Shown: positions 1-11,893 of the stretch, in pieces | Layout: the number at the start of each line of letters is the position of its first letter | Position numbering within the stretch: the stretch's first letter is position 1 | DNA from: Sipunculus nudus | Taxonomy: Eukaryota > Annelida > Sipuncula > Golfingiida > Sipunculidae | Assembly (NCBI GenBank): GCA_026874595.1 | Contig: CM049320.1 | Location: 8,373,464 to 8,437,463, forward strand | Length of the DNA: 64,000 bases | Direction of reading: 5' to 3' | The notes under the pieces: model-generated | What the model was told of the DNA's origin: nothing | What the model saw: only the letters and a program-made list of their open reading frames with translations | The model's database searches: none | Translations under genes and position numbers: made by a program

Positions 1-1698
1 ACCCGGGAAAAATAGTATTTGTCTCACAAAGCCATAACCATGCAGCTGATTTTGAAGTTTAAACAACCTTGTCGTTACTTGCTTTATGTTATGTGACTGG
101 TGTTGGTATTTAAATAAGCCTAGATTGTACGTGTTTTTATTTTATCTTATTTTCTTTTAAATCATCAACGTCATCATTAAATGTCTTCTGGAAGGGTTTT
201 TTACCGACGTCCCACCATGTCGAGGAAAGTCCTGATACCTCAATTTCTCATTCTTTTTGCAAAGACATGTTTAGAGGGGGCTCAGGGGGCGCAACAGCAA
301 TTATTTTTGACCTGAAAGTCTGGGAAATGTAATAATATACGCCTTAGACCGAGAAGCAGCCCCAAATGTTGCGTGTGGCACCGTCGTATTTCCAGACCCG
401 GTCGTGGCTCTGTAGAATATTCATTGTATAAACGGCAGAGCCACAACTGGGTTTATCGTCTCCCCTAAACTTCTGCATGTATAAAGACTTCTATTCTACG
501 GGTATTCCCGTCAAACTTGTTCACATGTGCGGCGATGTTCAGCCCCATCGTTCTCAGATCCGGTATCCACAGTTTTTTTTTTTTAATTTAAATTATCATG
601 AATTAATCCATGGATTATTCGATAGTTATCAATCATTGCTATCATTTTCTTTCAATCAGCTTGATTTATTTATTTCCTAACAGTTATAATTAAGTCCGAA
701 AGGTAATCTGGAAACTTTGAGTATCAGCAACATGTTTTATGGTTTATTACTGATACAGTTCAAAATGTAAAAGGCAGATTCTAAAACTCTTTCTGTGCCA
801 CAACACTTGTTATATTTTATTAATGTTTTAACAGGTAAGAATAAACAAAAACGCGTCTTTTACTTCTCAGTTGAAAATATCATGAAGCCGTGTATAACCA
901 GGTATAAAAAATTTCTAAGCTGAAAATGTAACTAATGAGTACAATACAAAGGTTTTTAAGAAAACTTATAATCATGATAATGTATAATCAGAGATTAATA
1001 TCATCATTTGTATAATTGTTTTAGTTTCTGCCTTATGGTAAGCGATTGCATACAGTGCCTTAAACTCTTTAATTCTTCAGGCTTTCACTTTACAGACTAC
1101 TTGGAACACCTTAGCATCTATATGTCTGTCATTACTTACTTTTAATGATTGTCATGTACTATGATTCATCACTGTCATCATTCAATGCGTCTTCCAACCT
1201 GCTGACATCAGCATTTTTTATCTTATCGGAATTGTGAATCCGGCAGGGTCTTCAAAGGTACCACAATCAAGGCATACAAATGTTACACGATGTCTTTGCA
1301 GGTCCTCGTTCGCCAAATTCCAAGTTTATCACAAGAAATATCAGTATTACAGTATTTTGAATCATAAACAGCAATAAAGACGCAGCGTTAGTTATAAGAA
1401 GCAGATTTGCGGTACAGCTTGAAGCAGAATAGCGAGGTGGCTGAACATGTTTATACCTGCTTATTATGATCCGGTGGAATTGGACATCAAACAATAGTTC
1501 GTGATGAACTCCGCACCGTTCATTGGACTTAGGCCTTTTTGTCTGATATCGTGTTCGTCGATCTGGATTACACATATCAACACATCTATACACACACTCC
1601 CTCTCTCTCTCAAAAATGTATTTACATTTAAGTTTACAAAGATCAATCCTTACTAAATAAGTTGAATCAAACATTTTTGTGTGTAAGATCTTCAGAAA
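1..1698. other. Intergenic, no gene recognised
   Basis: AT-rich sequence with short chance reading frames only. I see no domain, splice-framed exon or RNA gene. The only structured item is the inverted repeat at 395-453, listed separately. Confidence 0.5.
395..453. repeat. Short inverted repeat
   Basis: The 18-base arms at 395-412 and 436-453 pair at all but two positions around a loop of about 23 bases (arm core GTGGCTCTG against CAGAGCCAC). It could be a relic of a small inverted-repeat element or a chance hairpin. No target-site duplication was identified. Confidence 0.5.
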
Positions 1699-1700
1699 TA

Positions 1701-2961
1701 CAGTGAAACCTCGTTGTGTCGAACTCGGTTAGGTCGGATTCCCGCTTGTGTCGAAGTCGAATAAGGAGTCCCTGCAAAAGAGTTAAAACCTTACTAAATT
1801 AACTCCTTTTGTGTCGAACTCGGATGTGTCGAAAACCCTGATGTATCGAAGTGTTTTGTTGGTCCCCAGCTAATATTTCTATCGCTTATCTCGAAGTTTG
1901 GTCGGGTGAATGTTTGGATAACAGTTGTGCATGGCCAGTCAATCGTAATCGGGATTTGATGACCAGTTATACCGGTAGGCCTAAGTAATTAATACCGACA
2001 AGGCTCTTACACATTAAGAGCGATGGCTCTGACGCTCGAATCAAGGTCATGCCGCATTAATGTTTGGATAACAGTTGTGCACGGTACATCCTACGGCCAT
2101 GATGACTAGTTACATAATTAATACTGGCAGGGATCTTACTTATTAAACGCAATGGTTTACACACCTGGTCCGTTGTTTTCCTGTATGGCCAATTAGGAAA
2201 AGGAGATCTATATCAGACTGACTCTTATTTGCCAAAGCGTACGTTATATACTGTATTACTGCTTTATTTTTATATTGTTCGTATCCTGTTTGCTATGGCT
2301 TGTTCACGGCCTGGAAAGCGTAAGCTTGATGTTAAGACCATTGAGCAGAAGTACGAAGCTTTCAGTGGCTCGAGATTGAACGTGCTGATAAGACCAAGAC
2401 ACAGATTGTAAAGGGTTTCAACATTCCCGCCAGCACGCGGAGTACATGGATCAAGAATGCTGAGAAGACCAAGGCGGCCTATGCTGACCACCAGCTGCGG
2501 AAGCTGCTACTGTCGTCATAGGGCGCTGATGACTGATTCAGATTCCTGTCGGGAATTAAGAGCTTTGTTTCTGACCTGGAGCGTTCTCGTTTTAAACAAG
2601 GGATTTTTACTGCCTTTTTAGGAAGGTCTGATATGTTGGATCCGAAGGGATTTGAACCATATGATGATGTGTGTGCTGTAATACTTGTATGTGCTCTTAT
2701 ATCACTTTCTTGATTTACCTCATCATATTTTGGACGTGCTTTTTATAATTAAAAAATATTTTGATATAAAATTTGTGTTGTTCTTTCAGGAAAACATTTG
2801 TGATAACTATATAATATATAATCCCTATACATGTGCAGTGTTTATCGATATAACCAAGGCCGAAGATGGTTGAATACAATAAACATCGGTTGTCTCGAAC
2901 TCCGCTTGTGTCGAAGTAAATTCTCCAGTCCCTTCGACTTCGACACAACGAGGTTTCACTC
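1701..2961 (+). mobile_element. pogo/Tigger-type DNA transposon, internally deleted
   Basis: The ends are inverted repeats of about 24 bp (CAGTGAAACCTCGTTGTGTC at the left, its near-exact complement at 2938-2961), flanked by the dinucleotide TA on both sides, as expected for a Tc1/mariner-superfamily insertion. Inside each end the motif GTGTCGAA recurs in both orientations. The 5' part contains a degenerate internal duplication: the stretch starting near 1909 (TGTTTGGATAACAGTTGTGC) starts again near 2059. A CENP-B/psq-like DNA-binding domain fragment lies at 2295-2521. No DDE catalytic domain was found before the right end, so the element is shorter than an autonomous Tigger and was presumably mobilised in trans, or has decayed after deletion. 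Confidence 0.85.
2295..2521 (+). pseudogene. Tigger transposase N-terminal HTH fragment
   Basis: A start at 2295 reads MACSRPGKRKLDVKTIEQKYEAF, which resembles the psq/CENP-B-type helix-turn-helix start of pogo/Tigger transposases. That frame closes at 2411. The continuation of the domain is in a different frame (KTKTQIVKGFNIPASTRSTW, then IKNAEKTKAAY) and ends at 2519-2521. A frameshift near 2365-2375 therefore splits the domain. In the family this domain binds the terminal inverted repeats; the catalytic DDE core that should follow is missing. Identification rests on the KR-L-----K--------G-----K--IAK-(F/Y)-IP-STLSTW pattern read by eye. Confidence 0.7.
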
Positions 2962-4239
2962 TATATGCTAAGAATATGCTCAAACTTAATAGTGAGAAAA
3001 CCAAGATTTTCATTATAATTTTGAAAACTTTGAAAGTGGGAAATATAGGTTAAATTTCTGATAAACTATGGTAATTGAAAGCACACATCAGCTCTGTATG
3101 TAAAAGTGCCAACTTTAAAGCCAGCTATAAATCTACCTTTACCGTAGAATTTATGTGATTTCTGACTTTCCCTGGGTGCATATTAATGAACTGTGGTTAA
3201 TTCCTGTTTAGAAAAGTTACTTATTTCTCATCTGTGACGGATGTATGAGATTTTTTTTTTCTACAAGCTATTAGTAAACAAGGATTATGCGCCAAATATG
3301 GTAAACAGAAAAAAACATGTATCCGAAGATACAATTGCATCAGAATATGAGTCGTCACCAGTTGTAAAATGTTTGACGACACTCTGGTTCGTCTGGCTTA
3401 CCGCCGGATGTCCATGTTGAATATGAATGGATTATTTTGGAGGTCCCCCACATGTTGAAAACAGGTGGATATAAAAAAAGCGAACAGTCTGCGTTCGGTT
3501 AGATTGAAGTGTTATGGTCTATGTTTTTATAAAACAATTTAAGAGGTTATCTTTAGCTAACGGGCGTAAATAAAGGCATAGGCCCCTATAATTTACAAAT
3601 CTGCAAATATTGTCTACTGCATCTCAGCTGGCGCAGAGCTTGGTTTTGTGAAGACTGGATTAGTGGTATTCACTTTTACACTTTGTTCATGTTTTGCGTC
3701 ACTGATCGCGCCCATTGGAAGCATGGAGGTAGCTGCAAACAAACGGTTTTCGAACAATAAAAAGTGTTATAAACACGTGGATATAAACAAAAGGGACCAC
3801 CTGTAGCCCGTGGGATTGCCTCGTTTTGGCTTACTATTATAAATGGTTCAGGGGATTATGTTTAATTGATTTACGTCGTATATCGGAATGGACCCCTTTA
3901 ATTTTGTTTTCTTTTACGTCAATTAAGCATTGTATAGTTCGTGCAACGACAACGGGGACTTAAATATTTGGGGTTTTTTATCTCGACATAAAAAAATGTG
4001 TGTCCTAAATGAGCCACAGTAATTAAGTGAACGTTTGACGTTCATTTAACATAAGGTTTAACGCAAATTAGGCGGCAACACATTGTGACCATTAATTTTA
4101 TTTGGGGAGGGGGGGGGGGGTCATTTTTAACAACAGCGGTAAATAATGAGAGCATATTTACATTGGCGATGTCAAATTCGATACATAAAAATCAGAATCA
4201 GTCTGCCCGTCTAGTATGCAGATTCTGCCCGCCTAGTAC
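2962..4239. other. Intergenic, no gene recognised
   Basis: AT-rich DNA with one long G run at 4109-4120. No coding, RNA or repeat family recognised up to the short repeats that open the duplicated unit. Confidence 0.5.
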
Positions 4240-4265
4240 GAGATGCTTCCCGCCTAGTATGCAGA
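4199..4265 (+). repeat. Short tandem motif at the left edge of duplicated unit A
   Basis: Three degenerate copies of a roughly 24-base unit with core CTAGTATGCAGAT or CTAGTACGAGAT sit side by side. The same motif reappears once at the junction between units A and B (16090-16110), which makes it a candidate recombination site for the duplication. Confidence 0.55.
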
Positions 4266-5086
4266 TGATAAAAAACGTGCTCTGAAATCCTCTTTTTCTA
4301 CAATATTAAACTGGCAATTTATTGTGTAGCATTGAAACGGTTTGTTGAAGAAGTATTTCTGACTAATGACATTAATACGATTGAAAGTAATTAATTTGTC
4401 ACAAATAGAAGTTTATACATTATAAACTCCCTTCACTCTCGACAGTCATTCATCTATGTAGACTCTTTCTTTTTTTATGGGCGATGATAAGTAAAATTAC
4501 CCGAGGACCCCTCGAAATGCGCACCTGTTTTCGAGTGAAACACCGCTTGCGGTAACAGCTGCCTTCCGATTAAGCCTTAAGAATTCACCCTGGATGGATG
4601 CCGGCCATGGACGATCTCTCGGCAACAAGTCTATGCCGTTATCAATCTGTGCTTCATATGTGCTTCAGTAACTTTATATTCTATATACAAATTACCTGAT
4701 TTTCGACAATTGTGACATACGCTTTATGGATATATCCCACACGCTAAAGTATGGCGGTGACTTTTTTCTTTGACATTTTCCATCATGAAACACCTTGAAG
4801 CAGACAGGAAATTAATTACAGGCAGTAACCCAATAAGATATATTATATCGGCCGAGCACGTCCCTGACGCTGTGCGCGGTGTCTATCTGTCTATAAAATT
4901 TAAAAAAAAATCAATATAACAGCTATAAATGATGCTGACGAGCTGCAGGTTTAGTGGGTGCTGTAACTCGTGCTTACTAATTCTTACCGGTGGCGCAAGG
5001 GAAGGGTTAAAACTTTTTTTTATTCGCTGTATAATTTTTCGTTCACATTATGTACATGGCTGGTTATAACATAAAAATAATAAGCC

Positions 5087-5455
5087 TGAGCTTGTATAGA
5101 TGTCCATGTTTAATTCACATTAAGGTTTTCTTTGTGATTATGTGGTCATTATTATGATCGAATTGATGCAGTTTAAGTAAGGAATAAAAATAAAATCTGC
5201 CCGCTGCATCCACTATGAAGTGATGAATGACTAGAGTTATTTTAATGACTCGGACTTGGTGTCGGATTAAAAGGTAAAGACTCGAGAAATCAGGCCATGT
5301 TAATCTGGGTTCCATTATGATAAAATCATTGTCCCTGATGTAAAGACTTTTATACATGTGCCAACTAATTACAGAATAATACAAACATGTTTTTATGTAT
5401 ATATATGATATTAAAATAAATATATATAAATATATATATTTAAATAAATGTGACT
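5087..5455. other. Unit-A-specific spacer, no gene
   Basis: AT-rich spacer between the left segment and the minisatellite that is absent from unit B. A short ATATAAA-rich patch at 5396-5450 lies right before the array. No coding signal. Confidence 0.5.
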
Positions 5456-8217
5456 ATAGGACTCGGACTTGGACTTGGACTCAAGTGGCTAGGACTCGGA
5501 CTCGAGTGGCTAGGATTCGGACTTTGACTCGAGAGGCTAGGACTCGGACTCGAGTGGCTATAGGACTCGGACTTGGACCCGGTTGGCTAGGACTCGGACT
5601 GGGACTCGAGTGGCTAGGACTCGGACTTGGTCATGAGAGGCCATGACTCGGACTTGGACTTGGACACAAGTGGCTAGGACTTGGAATCGAGTGGTTAGGA
5701 TTTGGACTTTGACTCGAGTGACTAGGACTCGAACTTGACTCAAGTGGCCAGGATTCGGACTTGGACTTGGACTCAAGTGGCTAGGACTCGAACTTAGACT
5801 CAAGTGGCTAGGATTCAGACTTTGACTCAAGTGGCTAGGACTCGGACTTGGACATGAGAGGCCTTGACTCGGATTTGGACTTGGACTCAAGTGGCTAGGA
5901 CTCGGACTGGGACTCGAGTGGCTAGGATTCGGACTTTGACTTGAGTGGCTAGGACTCGGACTTGGACTCAAGTGGCTAGGATTCGGACTTGGACTTGAGT
6001 GGGTAGGATTCGGACTTGGACTCAAGTGGCTAGGATTCGGACCCGGACTCAAGTGGCTAGGATTCTGACTTTGACTTGAGTGGGTAGGATTCGGACTTGG
6101 ACTCAAGTGGCCAGGATTCGGACTTGGACTCAAGTGGCTAGGATTCGGACTTGGACTCAAGTGGCTAGCATTCGGACTTTGACTTGAGTTGAAAGGACTC
6201 GGACTTGAACTCCAGTGACTATAGGACTTGGACTCGGACTTGGGCATGAGTGGGTAGGACTCGGACTTCGACTCACGTGGCTAGGACTTGGACTTGGACA
6301 TGAGTGGGTAGGACTCGGACATGAACTCAAGTGACTATAGGACTCGGACTTAGACCCGTGTTGGCTAGGACTCCATGAACTCTGAATTGGACTCGAGTGG
6401 CCAAGACTCGGACTTTGACTCAAGTGGCTATAGGACCAGGACTTAGAATCTAGTGGCTAAAGGACTCGGACTTGGACGGGAGTAGCTAGGACTCGGACAG
6501 GGACTCGAGTGGGTAGGATTCGGACTTTGACTTGAGTGGGAAGGACTCGGACTTGAACTCGAGTGACTATAGGACTCGGACTTGGACTTGGACTCAAGTG
6601 GCTAGGACTCGGACTGGGACTCGAGTGGCTAGGATTCGGACTTTGACTTGAGTGGCTAGGACTCGGACTTGGACATGAAAGGCCATGACTCGGACTTTGA
6701 CTTGAGTGGGTAGGATTTGGACTTTGACTTGAGTAGCTAGGACTCGGACTAGGACTCGGTAGGGTAGGATTCGGACTTTGACTTTAGTGGGAAGGACTCG
6801 GACTTGGACTTGGACTCAAGTGGCTAGGACTCGGACTGGGACTCGAGTGGCTAGGATTCGGACTTTGACTTGAGTGGCTAGGACTCGGACGTGGACTCGA
6901 GTAGCTAAGATTCGGACTTTGACTTGAGTGGGTAGGACTCGGACTTGGTCACGAGTAGCTAGGATTCGGACTTGGACTCAAGTGGCTAGGACTTGCACTT
7001 GGACTGAGTGGGTATAGGACCTGGGCTTGGACTTGAGTGGGTAGGACTTGAACTTGGACTTGAGTGGTTAGGACTTGGACTTGGACTTGAGTGGGTAGGA
7101 CTCGGACTTGGACTCACGTGGCTAGGACTTGGACTTGGACTTGAGTGGGTAGGACTCGGACTTGGACTCGGGTGGCTAGGACTCGGACTTGGACTCAAGT
7201 GGCTAGGACTTGGACTCGGACTTGGACCTGAGTGGGTATAGGACCTGGGCTTGGACTTGAGTTGGTAGGACTTGTACTGGGACTCGAGTGGGTAGGACTT
7301 GAACTTGGACTTGAGTGGTTAGGACTTGGACTTGGACTTGAGTGGGTAGGACTCGGACTTGGACTCATGTGGCTAGGACTTGTACTTTGACTTGAGTGGG
7401 AAGGACTCGGACTTGAACTCGAGTGACTATAGGACTCGGACTTGGACTTGGACTCAAGTGGCTAGGACTCGGACTGGGACTCGAGTGGCTAGGATTCGGA
7501 CTTTGACTTTAGTGGCTAGGACTCGGACTTGGACATGAAAGGCCATGACTCGGACTTTGACTTGAGTGGGTAGGATTTGGACTTTGACTTGAGTAGCTAG
7601 GACTCGGACTAGGACTCGGTAGGGTAGGATTCGGACTTTGACTTTAGTGGGAAGGACTCGGACTTGGACTTGGACTCAAGTGGCTAGGACTCGGACTGGG
7701 ACTCGAGTGGCTAGGATTCGGACTTTGACTTGAGTGGCTAGGACTCGGACGTGGACTCGAGTAGCTAAGATTCGGACTTTGACTTGAGTGGGTAGGACTC
7801 GGACTTGGTCACGAGTAGCTAGGATTCGGACTTGGACTCAAGTGGCTAGGACTTGGACTTGGACTGAGTGGGTATAGGACCTGGGCTTGGACTTGAGTGG
7901 GTAGGACTTGAACTTGGACTTGAGTGGTAAGGACTTGGACTTGGACTTGAGTGGGTAGGACTCGGACTTGGACTCACGTGGCTAGGACTTGGACTTGGAC
8001 TTGAGTGGGTAGGACTCGGACATGGACTCGGGTGGCTAGGACTCGGACTTGGACTCAAGTGGCTAGGACTTGGACTCGGACTTGGACCTGAGTGGGTATA
8101 GGACCTGGGCTTGGACTTGAGTTGGTAGGACTTGTACTGGGACTCGAGTGGGTAGGACTCGGACTTGGACCTCAGTGGCTAGGACTCGGACTTGGGCACG
8201 GGTGGCTAGGACTCGGA
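5456..8217 (+). repeat. GGACTY minisatellite, large array
   Basis: About 2.76 kb of a compound repeat. Two to four hexamers GGACTC or GGACTT are followed by a 15-base segment of the type GGACTCAAGTGGCTA, giving units of mainly 21, 27 or 33 bp. Because every added hexamer changes length by 6, the reading frame persists through most of the array. A variant GTGGCTATAGG adds two bases and shifts the frame. Long apparent ORFs in several frames (Ser-Pro-rich on the minus strand, Gly-Leu-rich and Thr-Arg-rich on the plus strand) are therefore explained by repeat structure. A higher-order duplication covers 6541-8160. Confidence 0.95.
6541..8165 (+). repeat. 860-bp higher-order tandem duplication within the minisatellite
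   Basis: The block starting at 6541 repeats from 7401 with an exact offset of 860 bases and only scattered single-base differences (for example near 6994/7854, 7068/7928 and 7170/8030). This includes the diagnostic frame-shifting GACTATAGG variants and the TATAGGACCTGGGC segments at 7014, 7243, 7874 and 8098. The near identity against a highly variable background indicates a recent duplication. Confidence 0.9.
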
Positions 8218-9968
8218 TTTATTTAGGCTCTACTACATCACTGCCATAAGGTAACAGTATAACGATATTTATAAATGACAATATCACCAACAAGTATGGT
8301 TTCAATTGTTTTTTCTTTATCTGCCCACATGTGACATTTTGCGAGTTAAACGTGTGGGAGCGGGTCGAAAACCATATTTTATTCATAACAATAAAACTGT
8401 ATTGCACCTATTACAGTTTTGACATTGAAAATCCTCTGCGAGCATTGTAAGCCTTCTTTGGTATGTGTGTATTTAAACACGATTACTTCCATTCAGAACC
8501 TACTGAGTAATTAGTTAAGCATGATGATAGTACTCAACAGAGCACAAACCTCCGCCAAGGCAACGTCATCCTCCCGGCCCGGGTCCCGTTCCTTTACAGA
8601 TTTTCATGAAGACTATTTTTAGTCCTGCTAACATTGTACATAACAAACTGACCAACCAACTTTGGTCAGACATAAGTTCTTTGGCAAAGGAAATGATTTT
8701 ATGTGGATAGATAGCCTTATGGTTTCATATTTGCAAGCCTTACCTTGGAAACGATTACTCGTTGCAGTATTTTCGTTCATGTCATAACGGGTGATCATCA
8801 ATGTCTGTCTGTTCGTCCATATGTCGTCTGTATGATTTTTTTTCTTCTAAACGTGGAAGATTTTTCATTAAATATATAGTTAGCTGTCAATTAAACACTG
8901 TTTTGTATATTTTCTTCAATAAGATAACCTGATGAACTCTCATGATTAAATATATCTCTGTTGTGATCGACCAGACCCGAAAGCTCATTGTCAGCCATGG
9001 CTGATAGATGTCGGCACTTTAACAAAGATCCAGAGTAGACCCTATTTGATCAATCTTATAACAGCAAAAAAGCCTAACATGAAGACAAATTTCGCTTTAG
9101 AAAAACACAACCATACCAATAAATTACTAAGTCAAACCCTGTTTAATCAGCGATAAGAACACATGCTCCATCTTCCGTATTAATCATGGAGTGAATGAAC
9201 ATTTTACTTATTATTCTTATTATATTACTGCAGAAGAACCAATTATTTATCTGTATTATGTGTGAGGGGCGTAATTTAAATAATCATTATACGGCTGTAG
9301 AAAAATAGAGGGTACGGGTACAGATTGATACCAGTGTTATCCATTAAATATGAGTTTTCGCACTGACGAGAGTATGAGAACTAATTTCAATTATAATTTT
9401 GATTTTAGAAAGGCTAGCATGGCAGACATTTTTCAAGATTATCATTATAATAACCAGGGTTATTACTACGATGAGTGTGTATCAATCACTAATTGATCTG
9501 AATATATTGCAACTTAATCCTTTTGCGACTTCCATCCGGGCACTAAATCAGCCATTAATATAAAAAGATGAGATTATTTTAAGTATGTTGATACCTGTTA
9601 TAATAATTACTGCATACAGACGAACTCTCGACTTTTTCACCTTGCTTTGAACCGCAAAATGTCATCCGTTATAATTTCCAGAGACGCGGACTCTTCTGTT
9701 AATAATCTGTCATCTATAGTCCGCTAGTGACGTCATTATCCTCCAAGCCCACGATTCTTGTGAGCTTTTGTTGCAGTATGGCTTAATTAAACCTTATGAG
9801 AGCAATTTCAGAAATACAGGGACTTTAAATGTGTTAATTGTGTAAAAGGTACAGAAACGACCTGTGAACATGTTTTAATGTTAAGACTGATATATAGAAT
9901 GAAATATATGGTCAACCCTTAATTCACTGAATCAAAATGTCAATCATGACGCTACGAATGTTATAAAG
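8218..9968. other. Right segment of unit A, no gene recognised
   Basis: Matches 18163-19664 of unit B. It contains at 8525-8700 a stretch (CAAACCTCCGCCAAGG, then a TTCCTTTACAGATTTTC motif) that looks like an interspersed repeat, present in both units. The 8789-9062 portion is unique to A. Confidence 0.45.
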
Positions 9969-10361
9969 TCATATCAATAACTGCGGTATATAAGGATCCA
10001 TTCCCCTTTCCATAAAAACAGAGAGGGCAGGACCACTATTACATAGATAGTCTTTGTCTTTGTGAATAAATGTAATGTCAATTACATCTGTGGGCGCTCT
10101 TGTAACAGCTTTCCATGTCATTTGCTGATTCATCACATTTTTCTCTGAAATATCAAATTCATCTTCAAAACAACTCCAAAGGGTATTTGTAACTCTAAAA
10201 CTCACGGAAAATTTCCATTTAGCCGTATCCTCTGTTAACCACAGCAAAAACTCCAGTTTACAGACAGATGTGTAAATGTATTTTCCTTTTGTGTTATTGG
10301 AAGTTGCTTTTATAAAAACAGCAAATGCGTTAACAAAATGGAGCGGGGCACAATAATAAAA
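9969..10361 (-). CDS. Unrecognised 130-codon ORF in the duplicated segment
   Basis: Open from a stop at 10362-10364 to TGA at 9969-9971; the first ATG is not at the open end, so this could be an internal or terminal exon rather than a full gene. The protein reads like real coding sequence: mixed composition, several tryptophans, blocks such as AKWKFSVSFRVTNTLW and TWKAVTRAPTDVIDIT, ending FMERGMDPYIPQLLI. I recognise no family, signal peptide or membrane segment. The duplicated counterpart at 19665-20060 is interrupted and has amino-acid changes, so any function would rest with this copy. A chance frame in an old duplicated non-coding segment remains possible. Confidence 0.3.
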   Translation of the reverse strand, partial: FYYCAPLHFVNAFAVFIKATSNNTKGKYIYTSVCKLEFLLWLTEDTAKWKFSVSFRVTNTLWSCFEDEFDISEKNVMNQQMTWKAVTRAPTDVIDITFIHKDKDYLCNSGPALSVFMERGMDPYIPQLLI

Positions 10362-10364
10362 TTA

Positions 10365-11680
10365 ATTTTCATTTTTTATTTTACTGTATTTCCTTGCACT
10401 ATCATGGCATTATATTATTTGGTTTTCGTTTTATTGTAACACAAGATAACCTTAATTTAAAGAAATGCATTAGCAGAAATTGTCTCGATACAAAGTTGTA
10501 TCTAGAAGAAGTAAAACTAAATAAAAAATAAAGAAAGCACCATTGCTATGCATCACCTTCATTAAATGCCTTGGTATTTAATATTTAAAACAAAAACGCA
10601 TTTATGAGAGACATAAGAAGTGAGACTTCATTATGCTGACTATGCTCACATTCAAGTCATTACAGAAAAGTTAAACATAATGCAACTTAATCTAGTTTTG
10701 AGGGCTTATTTCTGGTTGTTCTTATACTGTGACATACCGGGGCTGACAGGCGGGGGCATTGGTAATTTGCTCGGTAATAAAGTTATATTTGTGCGGTTTC
10801 AACAAATAAATTGTTGATTAAATTCAGTGTTAAGCAAACAAAGCACAATTCAAGATTGTCAAATGCCTGTGAAATGTCTCGACAGTTTAAAAAACTTACC
10901 CGACAAATCTCACATAATGAACGTAAGTAGATAAAGAAACGTTTGAAAACATTTTTTATGGGAGCACAGTTCGGCACGATTGGATCAGGCATCATGGTAC
11001 CAAACGCTCGTTCAGCCCTGACAATCCGCGTATCTCAAGTAGTTTTTTTTATTGTAATTTGCCACAGGTGGTGAAAGTCAAATAATCAATTCGCTGAAAT
11101 TGCCATTTCCTTTCAAGCTTGGCGTTCGTCAAAACAAGGCTGATCAAATAGACTGGCAATGTTAAAGGGAAATAAAGATTGTAAAAAAAAAACGAAACGT
11201 AAGACGAGAGTATAACCATTACTAATGTTTTACATGGTTCATTATGACGATTCTGAAAAGGAAATTATTAGTTAAATGAATTATATAATATTCCTGTATG
11301 CATAAGAAACGACCAAGACAAAGAACATATAAAGTAACCCCCTGCTCTGCGACCTCTCTGTAACCAGAACACCCCGCTATGTCTACATCGTGTTGTAGCT
11401 CCTTCGCAAATCACGGCTTAGTATGCATAATTGTCTCATGTGACCCTCCCGGTAACACAACCACCCCAATATCGCTGGTAAGTTTGTTTACTTCGATGAA
11501 TTCATGACGGCTAATCAGAAATGACACTACTACTTTGCTGCTAAAAACTGTTATTGATTTTCCCAGAAACTCTCATTGTATTGACATTTTGAGATGTGAT
11601 TTATAGATAATAAGATTCCCCTTTCTTTAGAGTTGTGTTACATAGATAACAAGATCCCCCATTTTGATTGTCTAATCCGA
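10365..11680. other. Right part of the unit A flank, no gene recognised
   Basis: AT-rich, alignable by eye to 20065-21300. No coding or RNA feature recognised in either copy. Confidence 0.45.
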
Positions 11681-11689
11681 ACAGTCAAG

Positions 11690-11803
11690 GGACTGACATA
11701 TTTTGTCCATAATAGCAGGTGTCCTTATTTGGCAGGTTTACAATTAAATGTCATGGAGAAAACATACATTCAAGAAAAAAGTCTCTTATTACCATGCATT
11801 GCC

Positions 11804-11893
<90 letters not shown>

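Noticed and set aside
5558-6247. 229-codon minus-strand frame rich in Ser-Pro-Asn-His
   Set aside because: It lies wholly in the minisatellite, whose units are multiples of three. Comparable frames exist on both strands, and it has no non-repeat domain.
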